Shown piece by piece: positions 10,411 to 21,784 of a DNA stretch of 64,000 nucleotides. The position numbers were made by a program, and so were the translations under genes. Source of the DNA: Aphelenchoides besseyi (taxonomy: Eukaryota > Nematoda > Chromadorea > Rhabditida > Aphelenchoididae). Under the pieces are notes generated by a model. That model saw only the letters and a program-made list of their open reading frames with translations, did no database searches and was not told where the DNA came from. The stretch lies in NCBI GenBank assembly GCA_024699855.1, contig JAMPIQ010000001.1:6324001-6388000 (forward strand), written 5' to 3'. The stretch's first letter is position 1. Each line of letters begins with the position of its first letter.

Positions 10411-10979
10411 CCTGAAGAGATCGGCTTCCAGTCTCTTCTTCTCTTCGCTCCCAGTCGACATCTTCGATGACCTTCTAACTTCTTTCAAGGATTTAAGATC
10501 ATCTATAATGTCACTTACAGATCAAATCAGGTTGTTTTTGCTTTCTATTAAAAGAGCTAAAATGTTGGTGTGAGATTGATACTCACCAAAACTTTTGCTT
10601 ACCACTAGGAAACATTGAAATCTTTTACATTAAACTCGAAATTAAACCTTTTTTGTTGCCAAACGCATTTTCTACTCAATCCCTGTGGTTGGGAAGAAAT
10701 TCGAGCTTTGAAAGGACTGTCGGATTCCGCACACTTCCGCGAGGTGGACGCGATTGCGCATTCCACGCCGCCAAGTCATCAAAACGACGTGGTTGAATTT
10801 TTGCATTCGTTGAGTTTGTTGGACGGTTGTAGACGTTGAATAGAAATTTGCGTGGAAAAACGTTTCAATCGGGCTAGAAAGGTGCGCGACGTTGTTGCGT
10901 TTCCACCGTGTTTTTCTACTTTGACGTTTTGCTTTTTAGGATCATCGCTTTGAATTCAACTGGACGGTAAAAAGAAGGA
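10411..10979. other. Upstream region of COPA, about 570 bp
   Basis: An open frame at 10615-10839 (ending EFLHSLSLLDGCRR) has no recognisable family and I do not support it as a gene. A TTTTTAG acceptor at about 10934-10940 before the COPA start suggests a trans-splice site or 5' UTR intron. Confidence 0.45.
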
Positions 10980-13900
10980 ATGTCGCTCTTGAAGAAGTTC
11001 GAGTCGAAGTCGGCGCGTGTCAAAGGTGAACGGGAATCTTTTTGTCGATTTGACTTTCGCTTCTAGGAATCACCTTCCACGCCACTCGTCCGTGGGTGTT
11101 GACGTCGTTGCACAGCGGAATCATTCAACTTTGGGACTATCGTATGTGCGTTCTCATCGACAAGTACGACGAGCACGACGGTCCGGTGCGTGGAATCGAC
11201 TTTCACACTCAACAACCGATCTTCGTCTCTGGCGGCGATGACTACAAGATCAAGGTTGGAGAAAAGCGTTTCGTAGTTTTTTGAGTTGTTTTTTAGGTCT
11301 GGAATTACAAGCAGCGAAAATGCATCTTCACCCTGTTGGGACACTTGGATTACATTCGAACGACGTTCTTTCACAAGGAACATCCGTGGATTATTAGCGC
11401 GTCGGACGATCAAACGGTGCGCATTTGGAATTGGCAGTCACGCTCGTCGATAGCAATCTTGACTGGACACAATCACTATGTTATGTGCGCACAATTTCAT
11501 CCATCTGAAGACTTGGTAGCGTCGGCAAGTTTGGACCAAACCGTGCGCATTTGGGATATTTCGGGGCTTCGCAAGAAGAACGCAGCTCCGGGAATCGGCG
11601 GTGGAAGTGGAAGTCGTGTCGGCTCAACTGCCATCTCGTCGGCTCAAACCGACTTGTTCGGACAGCCGGACGTGATTGTGAAGCACGTACTCGAAGGTCA
11701 TGATCGTGGAGTCAATTGGGTTTTCTTTCATCCGACGTTGCCGTTGATTGTTTCGGGCGCCGACGATCGACTCGTCAAACTTTGGCGCTACAACGAAGGA
11801 AAAGCATGGGAAGTGGATTCGTGTCGTGGACACTACAACAACGTTTCTTCGGTTCTTTTCCATCCGAAATCTGAGCTTATTTTATCCAATTCGGAAGACA
11901 AATCGATTCGCGTTTGGGACATGCAGAAGCGAACTTGTTTGCAAACTTTCCGTCACGAGAATGATCGTTTTTGGGTCATTGCCGCACATCCAACATTGAA
12001 CACCTTTGCCGCGGGACACGACAACGGAATGATCGTCTTCAAGATCGAACGTGAACGTCCGGCGTGTTGTATACACGAGAACATGGTTTTCTACTGCAAA
12101 AATCGTCAGTTGAGATATTTGGATTTGAACACAAAGTAAGAAGAGTACAAGTTGAGGTTATAATCTTCGCGTTTTAGTCGTGACGTTGCGATTCTTCAGT
12201 TGCATCCATGTCGAGTAACTCAACCGTACTATTCGCTTAATTACAATCCTGCTGAAGAGGCGTTTTTACTTCTGACGCGTGGGCAAAGCACGGAGGTGTG
12301 CGTCTACGAGATGTTCAAAGTTCGTTTTCATTTTGCGACTCCCGATCATTGATTCGGTTTCAGGCTCCGAAAGACGAATCGTTGGCAAGTGAATTACCGA
12401 ATTCGAAACGTGCTAGCGGGGCTTCCGTGATTTGGGTTGCGCGAAATCGATTCGCAGTTTTGGACAAAAGTCACCAGATTATTATTCGTGATCTGAACAA
12501 CAAAGAATCGCGTAAAATCGATCACGACGTGCCTGTAGACGAAATTTTCTACGCCGGAACGGGATTGTTGTTGTTGCGAACTCCCGAAGGTCTTCAAATG
12601 TACGACATTCAACAGAAACGAGTTTTGGCGTCTGCGAAAGTCAACAAAGTTCGTCTCACTTTTCCTGTACTTTTCATTGTCTTTAGGTGAAATACGTCTT
12701 TTGGTCCAAGAACATGGAATACGCGGCACTATTGAGCAAACACACGTTGACTTTGATTACGAAGCGAATGGAAGTTTTGTGCAGCGTCCAGGAGTCGACA
12801 CGTGTGAAGAGCGGCGCGTGGGACGAGAACGGCGTCTTCGTGTACACCACCTCGAATCATATCAAGTACGCGTTGACTGCCGGAGACAACGGAATCATTC
12901 GCACGTTAGATGTTCCGGTTTACATCTTGACAATTCGTGGTTGTCGGTTGTATTGTTTGAATCGAGACGTTACACCAATTGAGATTACCATCGATCCTAC
13001 GGAATATCGTTTTAAGTTGGCTTTGATCAATAGACGTTACGACGAGGTTCTGAACATGGTACGATCGGCCAATTTGGTTGGACAGTCGATTATTGCCTAT
13101 CTGCAAAAGAAAGGTTACCCGGAAGTTGCTTTGCATTTCGTTAAAGACGAGAAGACACGTTTTGGATTGGCTTTAGAATGTGGAAATTTGAATGTGAGCT
13201 GTGTATCTACTAATGAAATAACTTCAAGATCTTAGGTTGCTCTTGAGGCCGCTAAAGTTTTGGACGATCGGGCCGTTTGGGAGGCTTTGGGCGAGGCAGC
13301 GTTGCTGCAAGGAAATCATCAGATCGTAGAGTTGTGTTATCAACGCACAAAGGACTTCGAGAAGCTGGCTTTCTTGTATTTGATCACCGGCAATTTGGAG
13401 AAGTTGAAAAAGATGGTGAAAATCGCTCAAGTTCGCAAAGATACTCACGGCAACTTCCAAACCGCTTTGTATTTGGGTGACGTTGAAGAGCGAATTCGAG
13501 GTTTTTCAACAGCCATTGAACTGTTCATATTTAGTTTTTAGTACTTACTGAAGTCGGTCAGTTTTCGTTGGCTTACTTGACGGCCGCAACTCATGGATTT
13601 GAATCCGAGGCTGAAAAGCTGCGCGCTGAATTGGAGACTCGTGGACAACCGGTTCCGGAAATCGACGTGAACGCACAGAAATTGGCACCACCACCTCCAA
13701 TCCAACGAATGGACGAAAATTGGCCACTCCTGGCGATGTCGAGTGGCGCTTTTGATGCGCAGATTTTGGCCGCTGGAACTCGTGGAGTCGCTGCATCAGC
13801 TTCAGCGAAAGCTGCTCGTGCCGCTTCCGCGTTCGCTGCAAACGATGTGCCCGAAGATTTGGAAGTTGATGGCGAAGCTTGGGGTGTAGACGGTGATGTT

Positions 13901-15166
13901 TTGTTGGACGAAGAAGGAAATCCCGAGTTGGACGGTTTGGACGGTGGGAACTTGAACGGTGATGCCGAAGACGGCGGTTGGGATGTGAGTTAGAAGCTGC
14001 TCTCTTAAACGATTAAATCTGTTCAGGTTGAAGCAGATGTTGTCTTGCCGGCCGAAGTGGAGGGTTTGAAGATTGGAGACGAAGAGAACGAGTTCTTTGG
14101 CGTTCAAACCGGCTATCCGCCATCCACTCATTGGGCCAACAATTCGCGTTTGACTGCCGATCATGTTGCCGCGGGATCCTTCAAATCAGCTGCGTTGTTG
14201 CTTCGTGATCAGTTGGGGATTGTGCGCGTCAAACCGTTCAAAAACGTTTTCCTTCATGTTTACGCGCGGTAAGCAAAGAAGTCGAAGTCAAGAATAACAT
14301 TTGTTTCAGGTCGAGAATTGCGTTTGCCGGTCTTCCGTTGACTCAATCGAACTGCGCATACCCGTTGCGCAATTGGCAAGAAGCAGCCGGACGGCAGGGA
14401 TTGCCACTGGTTGCCATTCAGTTGGACGATTTGGCCGAACAGATTCAACAGTGTTATCATCTGACCACTTCTGGCAAGTTCGTGGATGCGATTGCACGTT
14501 TCCGCGAACTTTTGCTTTCGATTCCGTTGCTTGTCGTTGAGTCGAAACAACAGGTTTTGGAGGCACAGCAGTTGGTGAAGATCTGTCGTGAGTACTTGGT
14601 TGGCTTGTTGTTGGAATCAGCTCGGAAAGAGTTGCCACGTGATGCCGCCGATTCTGTGCGTCGAAATGTCGAGATGGCCGCCTACTTCACGCACTGCGAT
14701 CTTCAGCCCATTCACAAGATTTTGACGTTGCGAACGGCTGCGAATCTTGCCTTCAAAAACAACGCGAAACGTGCGTGTGCGTCCTTCTGCCGACGTTGTT
14801 TAGAGTTGGGTAAGAAAGAAGTTTGTTTTCATTTTTGAACCCATTTTCAGGACCCAAACCGGATGTTGCCGCCAATCTGCGCAAAATGTTGGCAGTCGCC
14901 GAACGTGAGAACACGAACGCGATTGAGGTGAATACTAACGTTTCTTTGCCTTCTACTTTGCTTTCCAGTTGACTTACGACGAACACAACCCGTTCGCGAT
15001 CTGCTCGCGCACCTTCGTCCCGATCTATCGCGGCAAACCGGTCGACAAGTGCGCCTTCTGCGGAGCTTCGTATCTGCCGGCGTATCGGGGCGACGTTTGC
15101 GATGTCTGTCAAGTGGCACAGATCGGTGGAGAGGCGACGGGACTGCGAATCAGTTCGGTTAACTAA
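10980..15166 (+). CDS. COPA: Coatomer subunit alpha (alpha-COP)
   Basis: Alpha-COP is the large scaffold subunit of the COPI coat that carries cargo from Golgi to ER. The product (about 1,220 residues) starts [16 protein letters not shown] and opens with WD40 repeats ending in IKVWNY, VRIWNW, VRIWDI, VKLWRY and IRVWDM blades. The alpha-solenoid follows ([20 protein letters not shown]), then an acidic linker ([19 protein letters not shown]), and the conserved C-terminal domain that binds epsilon-COP with its Cys-rich end ([21 protein letters not shown]). The stop is at 15164-15166. There are about eleven introns, mostly under 60 nt; two (starting 12320 and 12649) use the unusual donor GTTCGT. 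Length and domain order fit full-length alpha-COP, so the gene appears intact. Confidence 0.97.
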
Positions 15167-15330
15167 TTCTGTCTATTCTAATTTATTTGGCCAAATTATA
15201 ACAAATGGAAAGTTTAATTTAACGCAATAAACGAACAAAATTTCATTAACACAAAATTAGATACATTTCCACAAACAATTGGGTTCAAAAGGACATGAAG
15301 GTCCACGTGAAGAAAAGTTGACGTCACAAA

Positions 15331-17713
15331 TCAATGGGCACGAGCGCGTTTATGCGTTACTGACGGAGAGCGTGAGATGCGTCGACGACGCGGAGGTGAG
15401 GAGTTTCGGACGACGCGTCGTGGCGGCGAGAAACGTCGTTTACGAAATGCCGGAGATCTCGAACGTGAGCGGCGACGTGAAGGCGCCGATTTTTGCGCTT
15501 CTTTGCGTGCGTTTGCACGTTTTTCGGCCTGAAAAAGCAAATCAAAAGGAAAAACAAAAAAACGCACCTGCTCCTCGTTCAACGGCAGCCAGTAGATTTG
15601 CGGTTTTGCGTCGGTTTTGCGGAAAAGTTTCTCGTACGATCGATCGATGGTCGGCAGTGGAGATTCTGAAGCGGAAGATGGGAATTCAATTTCCTTGACC
15701 AAACCTCTTTTTGTGCGTCTGTCTGCTTCGTCTTGTGAGGATCCAGACTTCTCTTGACTACGTTCGCGTGTGTACACGACTTTAGCCGACGGAGACGATC
15801 GACGCTAAAACACAAGTTTCTAGAGATCTTCGACTCACAAACTCACTTCGTTCTTAACGTGAATCACAATTCCGCGTCCGTCTTTCTTGGCATTCGCATT
15901 TCCGGATTCGTTTCTGCGACGTTGCAACTGAAAATTGGCGTTTAGACGCGTAAATTGACGTCGCTTGTCGCGCAGCCTTTGACTTTGCCGTCGATTGAAT
16001 GCAACGGCGAAGTGTAAATCCACGCATTTTGCTTTTCCAGTCTTATGATTTACTTCAAAGCAAAACAGTCTTTGAGTACAGTACGACTGGTGACATGACT
16101 TCGAAAAACTTACCACTTCGTCGGTAGTAAAGTCCACTCTGAGAGTCATGTCAGAAGCTGGTGGCCATCGAGAGTTGTGAAGTTCGTCACGAACCTTTTG
16201 CGCCGTCTCAACGGAGTCGTATTTGACTATACAGTTGCTGCGAAGCTTATCGATCCAAAACTCTTCGCGCGAAAAGTCGCCGAAAGTCCCCAACATATCG
16301 AGAAGTGATTCGTGAGAGAAAGGTCGTCGCAATTGGAATATGTGAATGAATTGAGAAGGTGTTTTTCTGAAGCATAGAAGTGATTTGGTCGAAAGTTTGT
16401 AACAAACCGTGCGGGTGATGGTTCGCGTTTTCGTTCCAAACCAATGGCATTTTTCGGCTTTTCCGATACTTCAACGGCCCGCAAAACAGGTCGTACGGGA
16501 ACCTCCACTTCGGGAGGAGTAATCTTTCGACGAGATGTTGGAGGAGCTGCGGGAGTATCCTTGATGTCAAAGACGATCAATGGACGTTTGCGCGGCTTTT
16601 CATTCGGTTTATCCGACTCCTGAATTGGCTCATTTTTAGCCTCAACAACTGGAGAAGTTTCACGACTTCGCTTTGGACTCGATAGAACTTCTTGTGGTTG
16701 TTCAGGCTTCTGATCGATTTCTTTGGGTTTTGAGTCTGAAAAGTAAACTTATGCGTGACAGAACCGAGTATTTTTAGCTTTGAATTTCGTCTACTACTCT
16801 TCAAGCAGTCAGAGTTGTTCTTCGATTTTTAACAACAAATAAAAAGAATTTAAACGTTTAAATAGAAATTACCTTCGACAGACGGAGAAGCTTCTCGACT
16901 TTTTCGTGTACTTTGTTGGGAAGTTGGTTGCGGACTTTCAGTCTTTGGAATCAATTCGGTTTCATGAAAAGACTTTTGAGGACTCAATTCCACTTGACTT
17001 TCTTCTTTGGATTGTGTGTCTGAAAGCAAATTAGTTGAAATCTAAAGCTAAGTTACCTTCAAGTACGGGAGAAGCTTCTCGGATCTTTAACGGACTTTTT
17101 TGTGGATTCGATTCTACTTGAATGTCTTCCTTGGGTTTGATTTGCTTGGCTTCGATTTTCTCGGCAGATTTCTTTTCTAAACAAACAAATAAAACAAAGA
17201 ACCCAAAAAAGAATTGACCATTTGGTTTCTTGGGAGATTTCGGTGGCTCTTTTTTCTCGGTAGGTTCTTCGGCTTCGAACACTGTGGTTTCTTCCGACGG
17301 TTTTTCTTCTCCACTCGAAGTCGACTGCGCGTCCCGGCGATGCTCTTGCAGTGTGGCTTGCTGATTCTGAAGATACTGCGCCACGAACTTGTTCATCACG
17401 GGGCTCGTCGGCTTCTGAAAAGCAGTTACAGTTTACGCAGTTTTTCGCGGACAAAACGTTGGCGTGTGCGTGCAGCAGCCGAACTAACCGTCGGTGACTT
17501 TCGTGGACTCGTCGACAGCCGGGAGCCTACAGGCGGCTCGTCCTCGGCTTCGAAGTCAATGGGTTTGTCTTTTAGATGATCACGCAGCCGCTCAAACAGA
17601 TCTTTTTTGACTCCCGATTTGGAGAGTCCGCGGATCTCGAGCTCTTTCCTTAGCTCCACCACTTTCAACGAGCTAATCGGCTGCCCATTCAGCAGCGGGT
17701 CGTCAGTCGACAT
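15331..17713 (-). CDS. ACIN1: Acinus-like splicing factor (SAP-RRM-RSB)
   Basis: Acinus belongs to the ASAP complex (with RNPS1 and SAP18) attached to the exon junction complex in the nucleus. The start at 17713 (MSTDDPLLNGQPISSLKVVE) leads into a SAP domain at about residues 12-48 (ELRKELEIRGLSKSGVKKDLFERL). A long Ser/Glu/Lys/Pro linker repeats REASPSVE- and SPKRSRETSP-like blocks. An Acinus-type RRM follows (RRPFSHESLLDMLGTFGDF, then FWIDKLRSNCIVKY) at about 16330-16127. The C-terminal RSB motif reads FRKTDAKPQIYWLPLNEEQ and is followed by an RS-rich tail. The intron after the RRM is long (about 16113-15930) and could hide a small exon. Exon 1 uses a GTTAGT donor. The SAP, RRM and RSB order makes the identification firm. 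Confidence 0.93.
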
Positions 17714-18251
17714 TTTTGGTCCTACAGTTAATTTTCTTAGAATCCCTTGGCACGTCGCGATCTTTGGCAGAAAATGCGAAAAACAAGAAAATTTACGGAA
17801 ATTTAAAGCAAAAATGTTTTCCATTAGAATCGAAAAGCGGCAAAAGCGACGCTGCCACTTACCGTACAGTCGAAGCAGAAGGCCAAAATTTTGTCTTCTT
17901 GAGACTCGATCTTGCGACTAAAATTGACATGAACTCGATTTGCCGTCTTGTGAACCGACTCAGTAGATTTTGGGTGTTCAGGTGTTCCCAACATTATGGT
18001 CGTCTTTTTCGACGTCTTTAAGCTTTCAAATCGTTGGATTTGTTGAGAATTGAGTTTACTTCAGTGTGCTATTCTCAGAGCTTTCAGTAGTGTAACGATA
18101 AAACGCTTGCTTCCTTGTCAACCCAACCGACTACGAATATTCATCCTTCTGAGGATCTTCTTTCGTTGATCCAATGATAAGAACCCAAAGTCGCATTACC
18201 CGATGGAGGGAGTGCTCGTTTTTTGCAAAATAATTTTTTTACTTCAAAAAT
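17714..18251. other. Intergenic, about 540 bp
   Basis: No coding sequence supported. Probably contains the promoter of the Acinus gene on its left side. Confidence 0.4.
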
Positions 18252-18336
18252 TTGCGAGTTGAACCCGAAGACGCACCACCCGAACAAGTTCTGGCTTTGA
18301 AGTCTAACGACTAACCCACTGCATCACGGAGGGGCA
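18252..18336 (-). repeat. tRNA-like (SINE head) sequence
   Basis: Read on the minus strand, TGATGCAGTGGGTTAG resembles an A-box and GGGTTCAACTC a B-box, spaced like a tRNA. The arms do not fold into a convincing cloverleaf. An A/T-rich run follows. This suggests a tRNA-derived SINE or a decayed tRNA rather than a working gene. Confidence 0.4.
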
Positions 18337-18561
18337 AGAGCTTAAGAGAAGAAGTTGCGCGAACGCGCTTTTCCGTTCCAGTATGCGTATATTCGTTTGT
18401 TTGTAAAGTCGTGGAAGTCCGCTGTTTTTATGCGTAAAATAACGTGTGCGCCAGAAGCCCTATTATTATACTACTACAACGCAAATCAGTCTCATAAAAA
18501 GGTCTAAAATACTGTTTAAAAAGCTAGAAGAAGAACAATTCGAGACTCAATTTTTGGTCTC

Positions 18562-18738
18562 ATGAATTCAACTTCAAGAATCAGAACAATCAAGCAGCGA
18601 GCAATCGCGTCAACACCTTCACTCAACCCTAATAACAATGCTGATACCTTTCCATTAAACTCCATTGCTTTGGATATGGATACTCGGGACTTCAAGTTCA
18701 TCTCGTTCAATCCAATAGAACACAAAAGGGAAGATTAA
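18562..18738 (+). CDS. Possible 58-residue protein in duplicated segment
   Basis: ATG 18562 opens a 58-codon frame (MNSTSRIRTIKQRAIASTPS start; FISFNPIEHKRED end) closed by TAA 18736-18738. It has ordinary amino-acid composition and codon use like neighbouring genes, and an in-frame TAG precedes it closely. It is repeated at 46819-46995. No family recognised. It may be a real small protein or a surviving exon fragment of a larger gene. Confidence 0.3.
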   Translation: MNSTSRIRTIKQRAIASTPSLNPNNNADTFPLNSIALDMDTRDFKFISFNPIEHKRED

Positions 18739-18904
18739 TGCTTCGTCGATCAGCAAACTTGCGGTTCATATGCTCAATAAGCGAGAAATCAGAACGATTG
18801 TCATTGCAATGCTTCTTTTCAAGTGTTGAGGGCAACTTGGAGAGCAATCGAAGCTGTCGACTGGGAGCGAAGAGAAGAAGAGACTGGAAGCCGATCTCTT
18901 CAGG

Positions 18905-18976
18905 TCCTCGGTAGTATAGTGGTAAGTATCCGCGCCTGTCACGTGCGAGACCCGGGTTCGATTCCCGGCCGGGGAG
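18905..18976 (+). tRNA. tRNA-Asp (GTC)
   Basis: Same 72-nt sequence as the copies at 10339-10410 and 47162-47233, with anticodon GTC and intact internal promoters. It lies at the 3' end of the duplicated 510-bp segment. Confidence 0.97.
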
Positions 18977-18989
18977 TTCAATTTTTTGC

Positions 18990-19853
18990 CGCAGATGGAA
19001 ATTTTCTGAAATAGAAAAAGATCTTGAGAATGCTTTTTACGGCAATCAAAATAGCCAAATATAATCATAGCATAAGATGTTTATATAACTCGGCAATGCT
19101 TCTTTTCATTGTGCCACTGAAATCGAATTGCTCAACGTCATCGCGAGTTTAAACTTCTTGTAAAGTCGAACGAATTGTTTGTCAGTACAACTCACGACAA
19201 TAAGTTGAGAATTAAAAACCGTATAGTCATCTCTATGTGAAATAAAAGATCATTGCCGTTCGTTGTTACTTCTGACAAAATGCAAGAACTTGTGATTAAA
19301 GCTTAACAAACTCTGCATTAACTCGCCGATATTTTTCCCATTTATAGGTGCACTCGTAACGTTTAACTGGTCAAGCAAAGAAGCACGCAATGTACAATTA
19401 AAAAGTACATTAGATGAACGAACACCATTTAAACAAAAATAAACTTGTAAATTAGAATTGCATTCAAGCGCGACAGCTGACTACTTCCACAGAAGCTTAT
19501 AGTTATTATCTAGATGTTAAAACACAGGATAACAAGTTTTAGTGTTTTCACATTTAGATCCTATTAAATTTAGGTTACTAAGTGTCGACTGTTTGTGTAA
19601 GACCTTTTCAAGAAGAGAATGTTGGAACCCGGTTTCTCTAACAGTGAAGAACTTCAAAGGGATCAGAAGTTACACGTGGATTGTTGTCTCTTAGACATGA
19701 CGTCTTTATTTGATACATCTTTTCTTAACATGATCAAAAATATTCCTTTCGACAATAAATTAAAGCCGTTGATACTACTCGACTGCGAACTATCAGTGAA
19801 ATTTGCATTTTTCAACTTAAAAGTTTTCTTTCAATTTCTTTTGTTTTGATCGA
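18990..19853. other. Intergenic, about 860 bp
   Basis: AT-rich. A 76-codon frame at 19619-19849 has no recognised family and weak coding character. The PLA2-like gene's promoter is probably at the right end, where TTTTCTTTCAATTTC precedes the start. Confidence 0.4.
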
Positions 19854-20799
19854 ATGCGTGGTGCTGCGTTCTTGATTGTGCTCTCGATCGTCGTTTGCAT
19901 TTTAGTGAAGATTCATGCTGTGGACTACGAAATAGACGAAGAAGACTTGGATATTCGTACCAATTACCATCGTCTGAATACAAACTCTAGTCATTCAATT
20001 TCGCCACTTAATACTCAAATGCGTGATATTCGACTCAAAGCGAACTTCGTTAAAGATCTGATCGAAATAGAACAACGAGCGAAAGAGTTGGAAGAACAGT
20101 TCGAAAGTTTGGATTCAAATCCCGGAAGAGTGAAACCGTGGTTCTGGGAAGCAATTGGAAAAGGCGTACGGTTTCTGTGTCCTCACGGTGATGTTTGTGG
20201 GCCTGGAAAAACAGCAGTAGAATTATTTGTGAATTGAACACTTTTTCCACATAACTAGATTGTTTAGCTTGTTGGGTATTTTGTCCTTCATCGGTTTTCG
20301 AATCTGCGTTCTCAATTTCCACTCATGCAAAGTCAATACGAGAAAATTGTGGAGGACAAAGCGAATGAACTTCTTAATGATGAGGATGGATATCCACATC
20401 TTACATGTTCGATTGGTGCAAGACAATCATGGAAATGTGGTCCTCAAAGCAACAAACTTTACATGTACGCTGCGTGGAAGTACTCGACGAGTGTGGATAC
20501 TTGTCGTGTTTGTCCAGGTAGTCGAATCAATAATCTTCTTAGCTTGTTCTTATTTCAGTTCAAAACTGTTGCAGTCAACATGACGACTGCTGGGACGCAG
20601 TGAAAAATGAAGAGGTCGGAAGAACGTACAAAAAATGTGACGACAAATTCGCCGATTGCGTTAGCAATGGATACAGTGAAGATCGTGCTTGTCAGGTAAA
20701 AGTCATATGTCGATAGTTTTTTATTGTTTTAAATTTCAGGAGTGGATGATGAAGTTTCCGGAACTAGTCAAACAATTTGCCGATCACTATCACGGATAA
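19854..20799 (+). CDS. Secreted phospholipase A2-like protein
   Basis: Four exons from ATG 19854 to TAA 20797-20799 encode about 255 residues. A strong signal peptide (MRGAAFLIVLSIVVCILV) is followed by an acidic pro-like region and a helical segment (IEIEQRAKELEEQFESL). The C-terminal Cys-rich domain holds the PLA2 signature CCSQHDDCWD, with the catalytic His-Asp, and the downstream YKKCDDKFADC pattern typical of nematode PLA2-like proteins. The canonical calcium loop YGCYCG is not visible, so calcium-dependent catalysis is uncertain. Introns: GTAGAA...TTTAG (about 20217-20267), GTAGTC...TTTCAG and GTAAAA...TTTCAG. Likely extracellular. Confidence 0.75.
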
Positions 20800-20930
20800 T
20801 TCGAAACCACACATTCAATATTGAAAGGTTTATTTTGTGGTGTAGTTATGAGATATGAATAAACTTATGAGAAATGTCGTTCACTTAACTCTAGAAATCT
20901 TTTAAGATCTTCTAATGAGCTAGACATGAA

Positions 20931-21513
20931 CTATTTCTCGAATTTAGAGACAAAGTAACTTCCAGCTACGAGTTGCAATCCGTTGCGTTTGGCGAATCGC
21001 TCGACATCCCATTTGGTTCGATCGCCTTCGTCGTCCTTTTCTTCCAAACGTCCAAGTTTTCCTCGTTGTTTATAGATCGCAAACACGTAGCGATGCCAAT
21101 CGGTGTTCTCTCGTGGCTCGGGCTCATAGTACGAACTGACGGTTTTTCCTTTTCGAACGTTGTTTCCGGGTATGTTGGTCACTAGCCAGTAGCGATATTG
21201 TCCCATTTTTGGGTCCTTTCGAGATGGAATATCCGGATCGAACATTGCAATTGTGTAGTAAGCATTGCGATCTGCTCGCCATTTGACTTTTGGTTCTTTG
21301 ATCGTGTAACGGGCGCTGATCACGTTTCCCAAGTCGACAGTGCTCATTCCATACTCGACAATCGCGTGTTCTTTCGGTGGCTCCTTCATAACATCAGGAA
21401 CAATGTCGTTGTACTCGTACCAGAACTTGATTGTCTCGTAGTCATAGTATTCCCGAGCCGCAGTAATCATCGTGAGATATGTAGACAACAAAAAGAAGTT
21501 GAATCGGCTTCAT
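20931..21513 (-). CDS. Secreted PEBP/OV-16-type protein with frameshift near start
   Basis: The main frame (from about 21490 to the stop at 20931) is a phosphatidylethanolamine-binding protein: DPDIPSR, then WLVTNIPG, YYEPEPRENTDWHRYVF and a C-terminal AKRNGLQLVAGSYF match PEBP conserved blocks. The best start is ATG 21513 (MKPIQLLF...), in the right place for a signal peptide, but it is one base out of frame with the PEBP frame; the shift maps to a run of five T (minus strand, CTTCTTTTTG). With one T fewer a normal signal peptide would lead into the domain. Either the run contains a sequence error, or the secreted form is broken and translation starts at the internal ATG about 35 bp downstream (MITAAREYY). 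A TATA box lies 45 bp upstream. Confidence 0.75.
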
Positions 21514-21557
21514 TGTTAACAAGTAAATAGCATAGCAGTTGCTAATCAACTCACGGC

Positions 21558-21564
21558 TTTTATA
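21558..21564 (-). promoter_or_regulatory. TATA box upstream of the PEBP gene
   Basis: TATAAAA on the minus strand, 45 bp upstream of the ATG at 21513. It supports transcription of the upstream out-of-frame start region. Confidence 0.5.
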
Positions 21565-21784
21565 CGCTTCTGGTCTTCAGCTGACCAAACAAACAGTTAA
21601 AGTTTGCGGCTGTTTATTATTAAAAAGAACGCCAAATTCGTCTCCTGAACTCAAAATGAGCAGAAGTTTTTGTTTGTATTGTCGACGTCAAAATTTTCAT
21701 TTGTACTTTTTATGTGTATCCAATTCCACGGCTTTTAAATTGCATTGTAAATCATAACTTAGAGACCAGTCATCTAATCACTAT

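Larger units (their letters stand above)
18479..18989 (+). repeat. tRNA-Asp-bearing duplicated segment, copy 1 (about 510 bp)
   Basis: Essentially identical to 46736-47246 in the same orientation, 28 kb away. It contains a 58-codon open frame, about 170 bp of spacer and a tRNA-Asp gene. The match ends just after the tRNA, at TTCAATTTTTTGC. The third tRNA-Asp copy (10339-10410) shares only the tRNA and about 50 bp of its 5' flank. Confidence 0.93.

Noticed and set aside
10238..10573. Open frame reading NSPAGNRTRVSHVTGADTYH across the tRNA-Asp region (also at 18766-19068 and 47023-47256)
   Set aside because: It is the tRNA-Asp gene translated in a false frame; repeated occurrence follows from the tRNA copies.
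10615..10839. 74-codon frame upstream of COPA
   Set aside because: No family, no splicing partner, and it lies where the COPA promoter or 5' UTR is expected.
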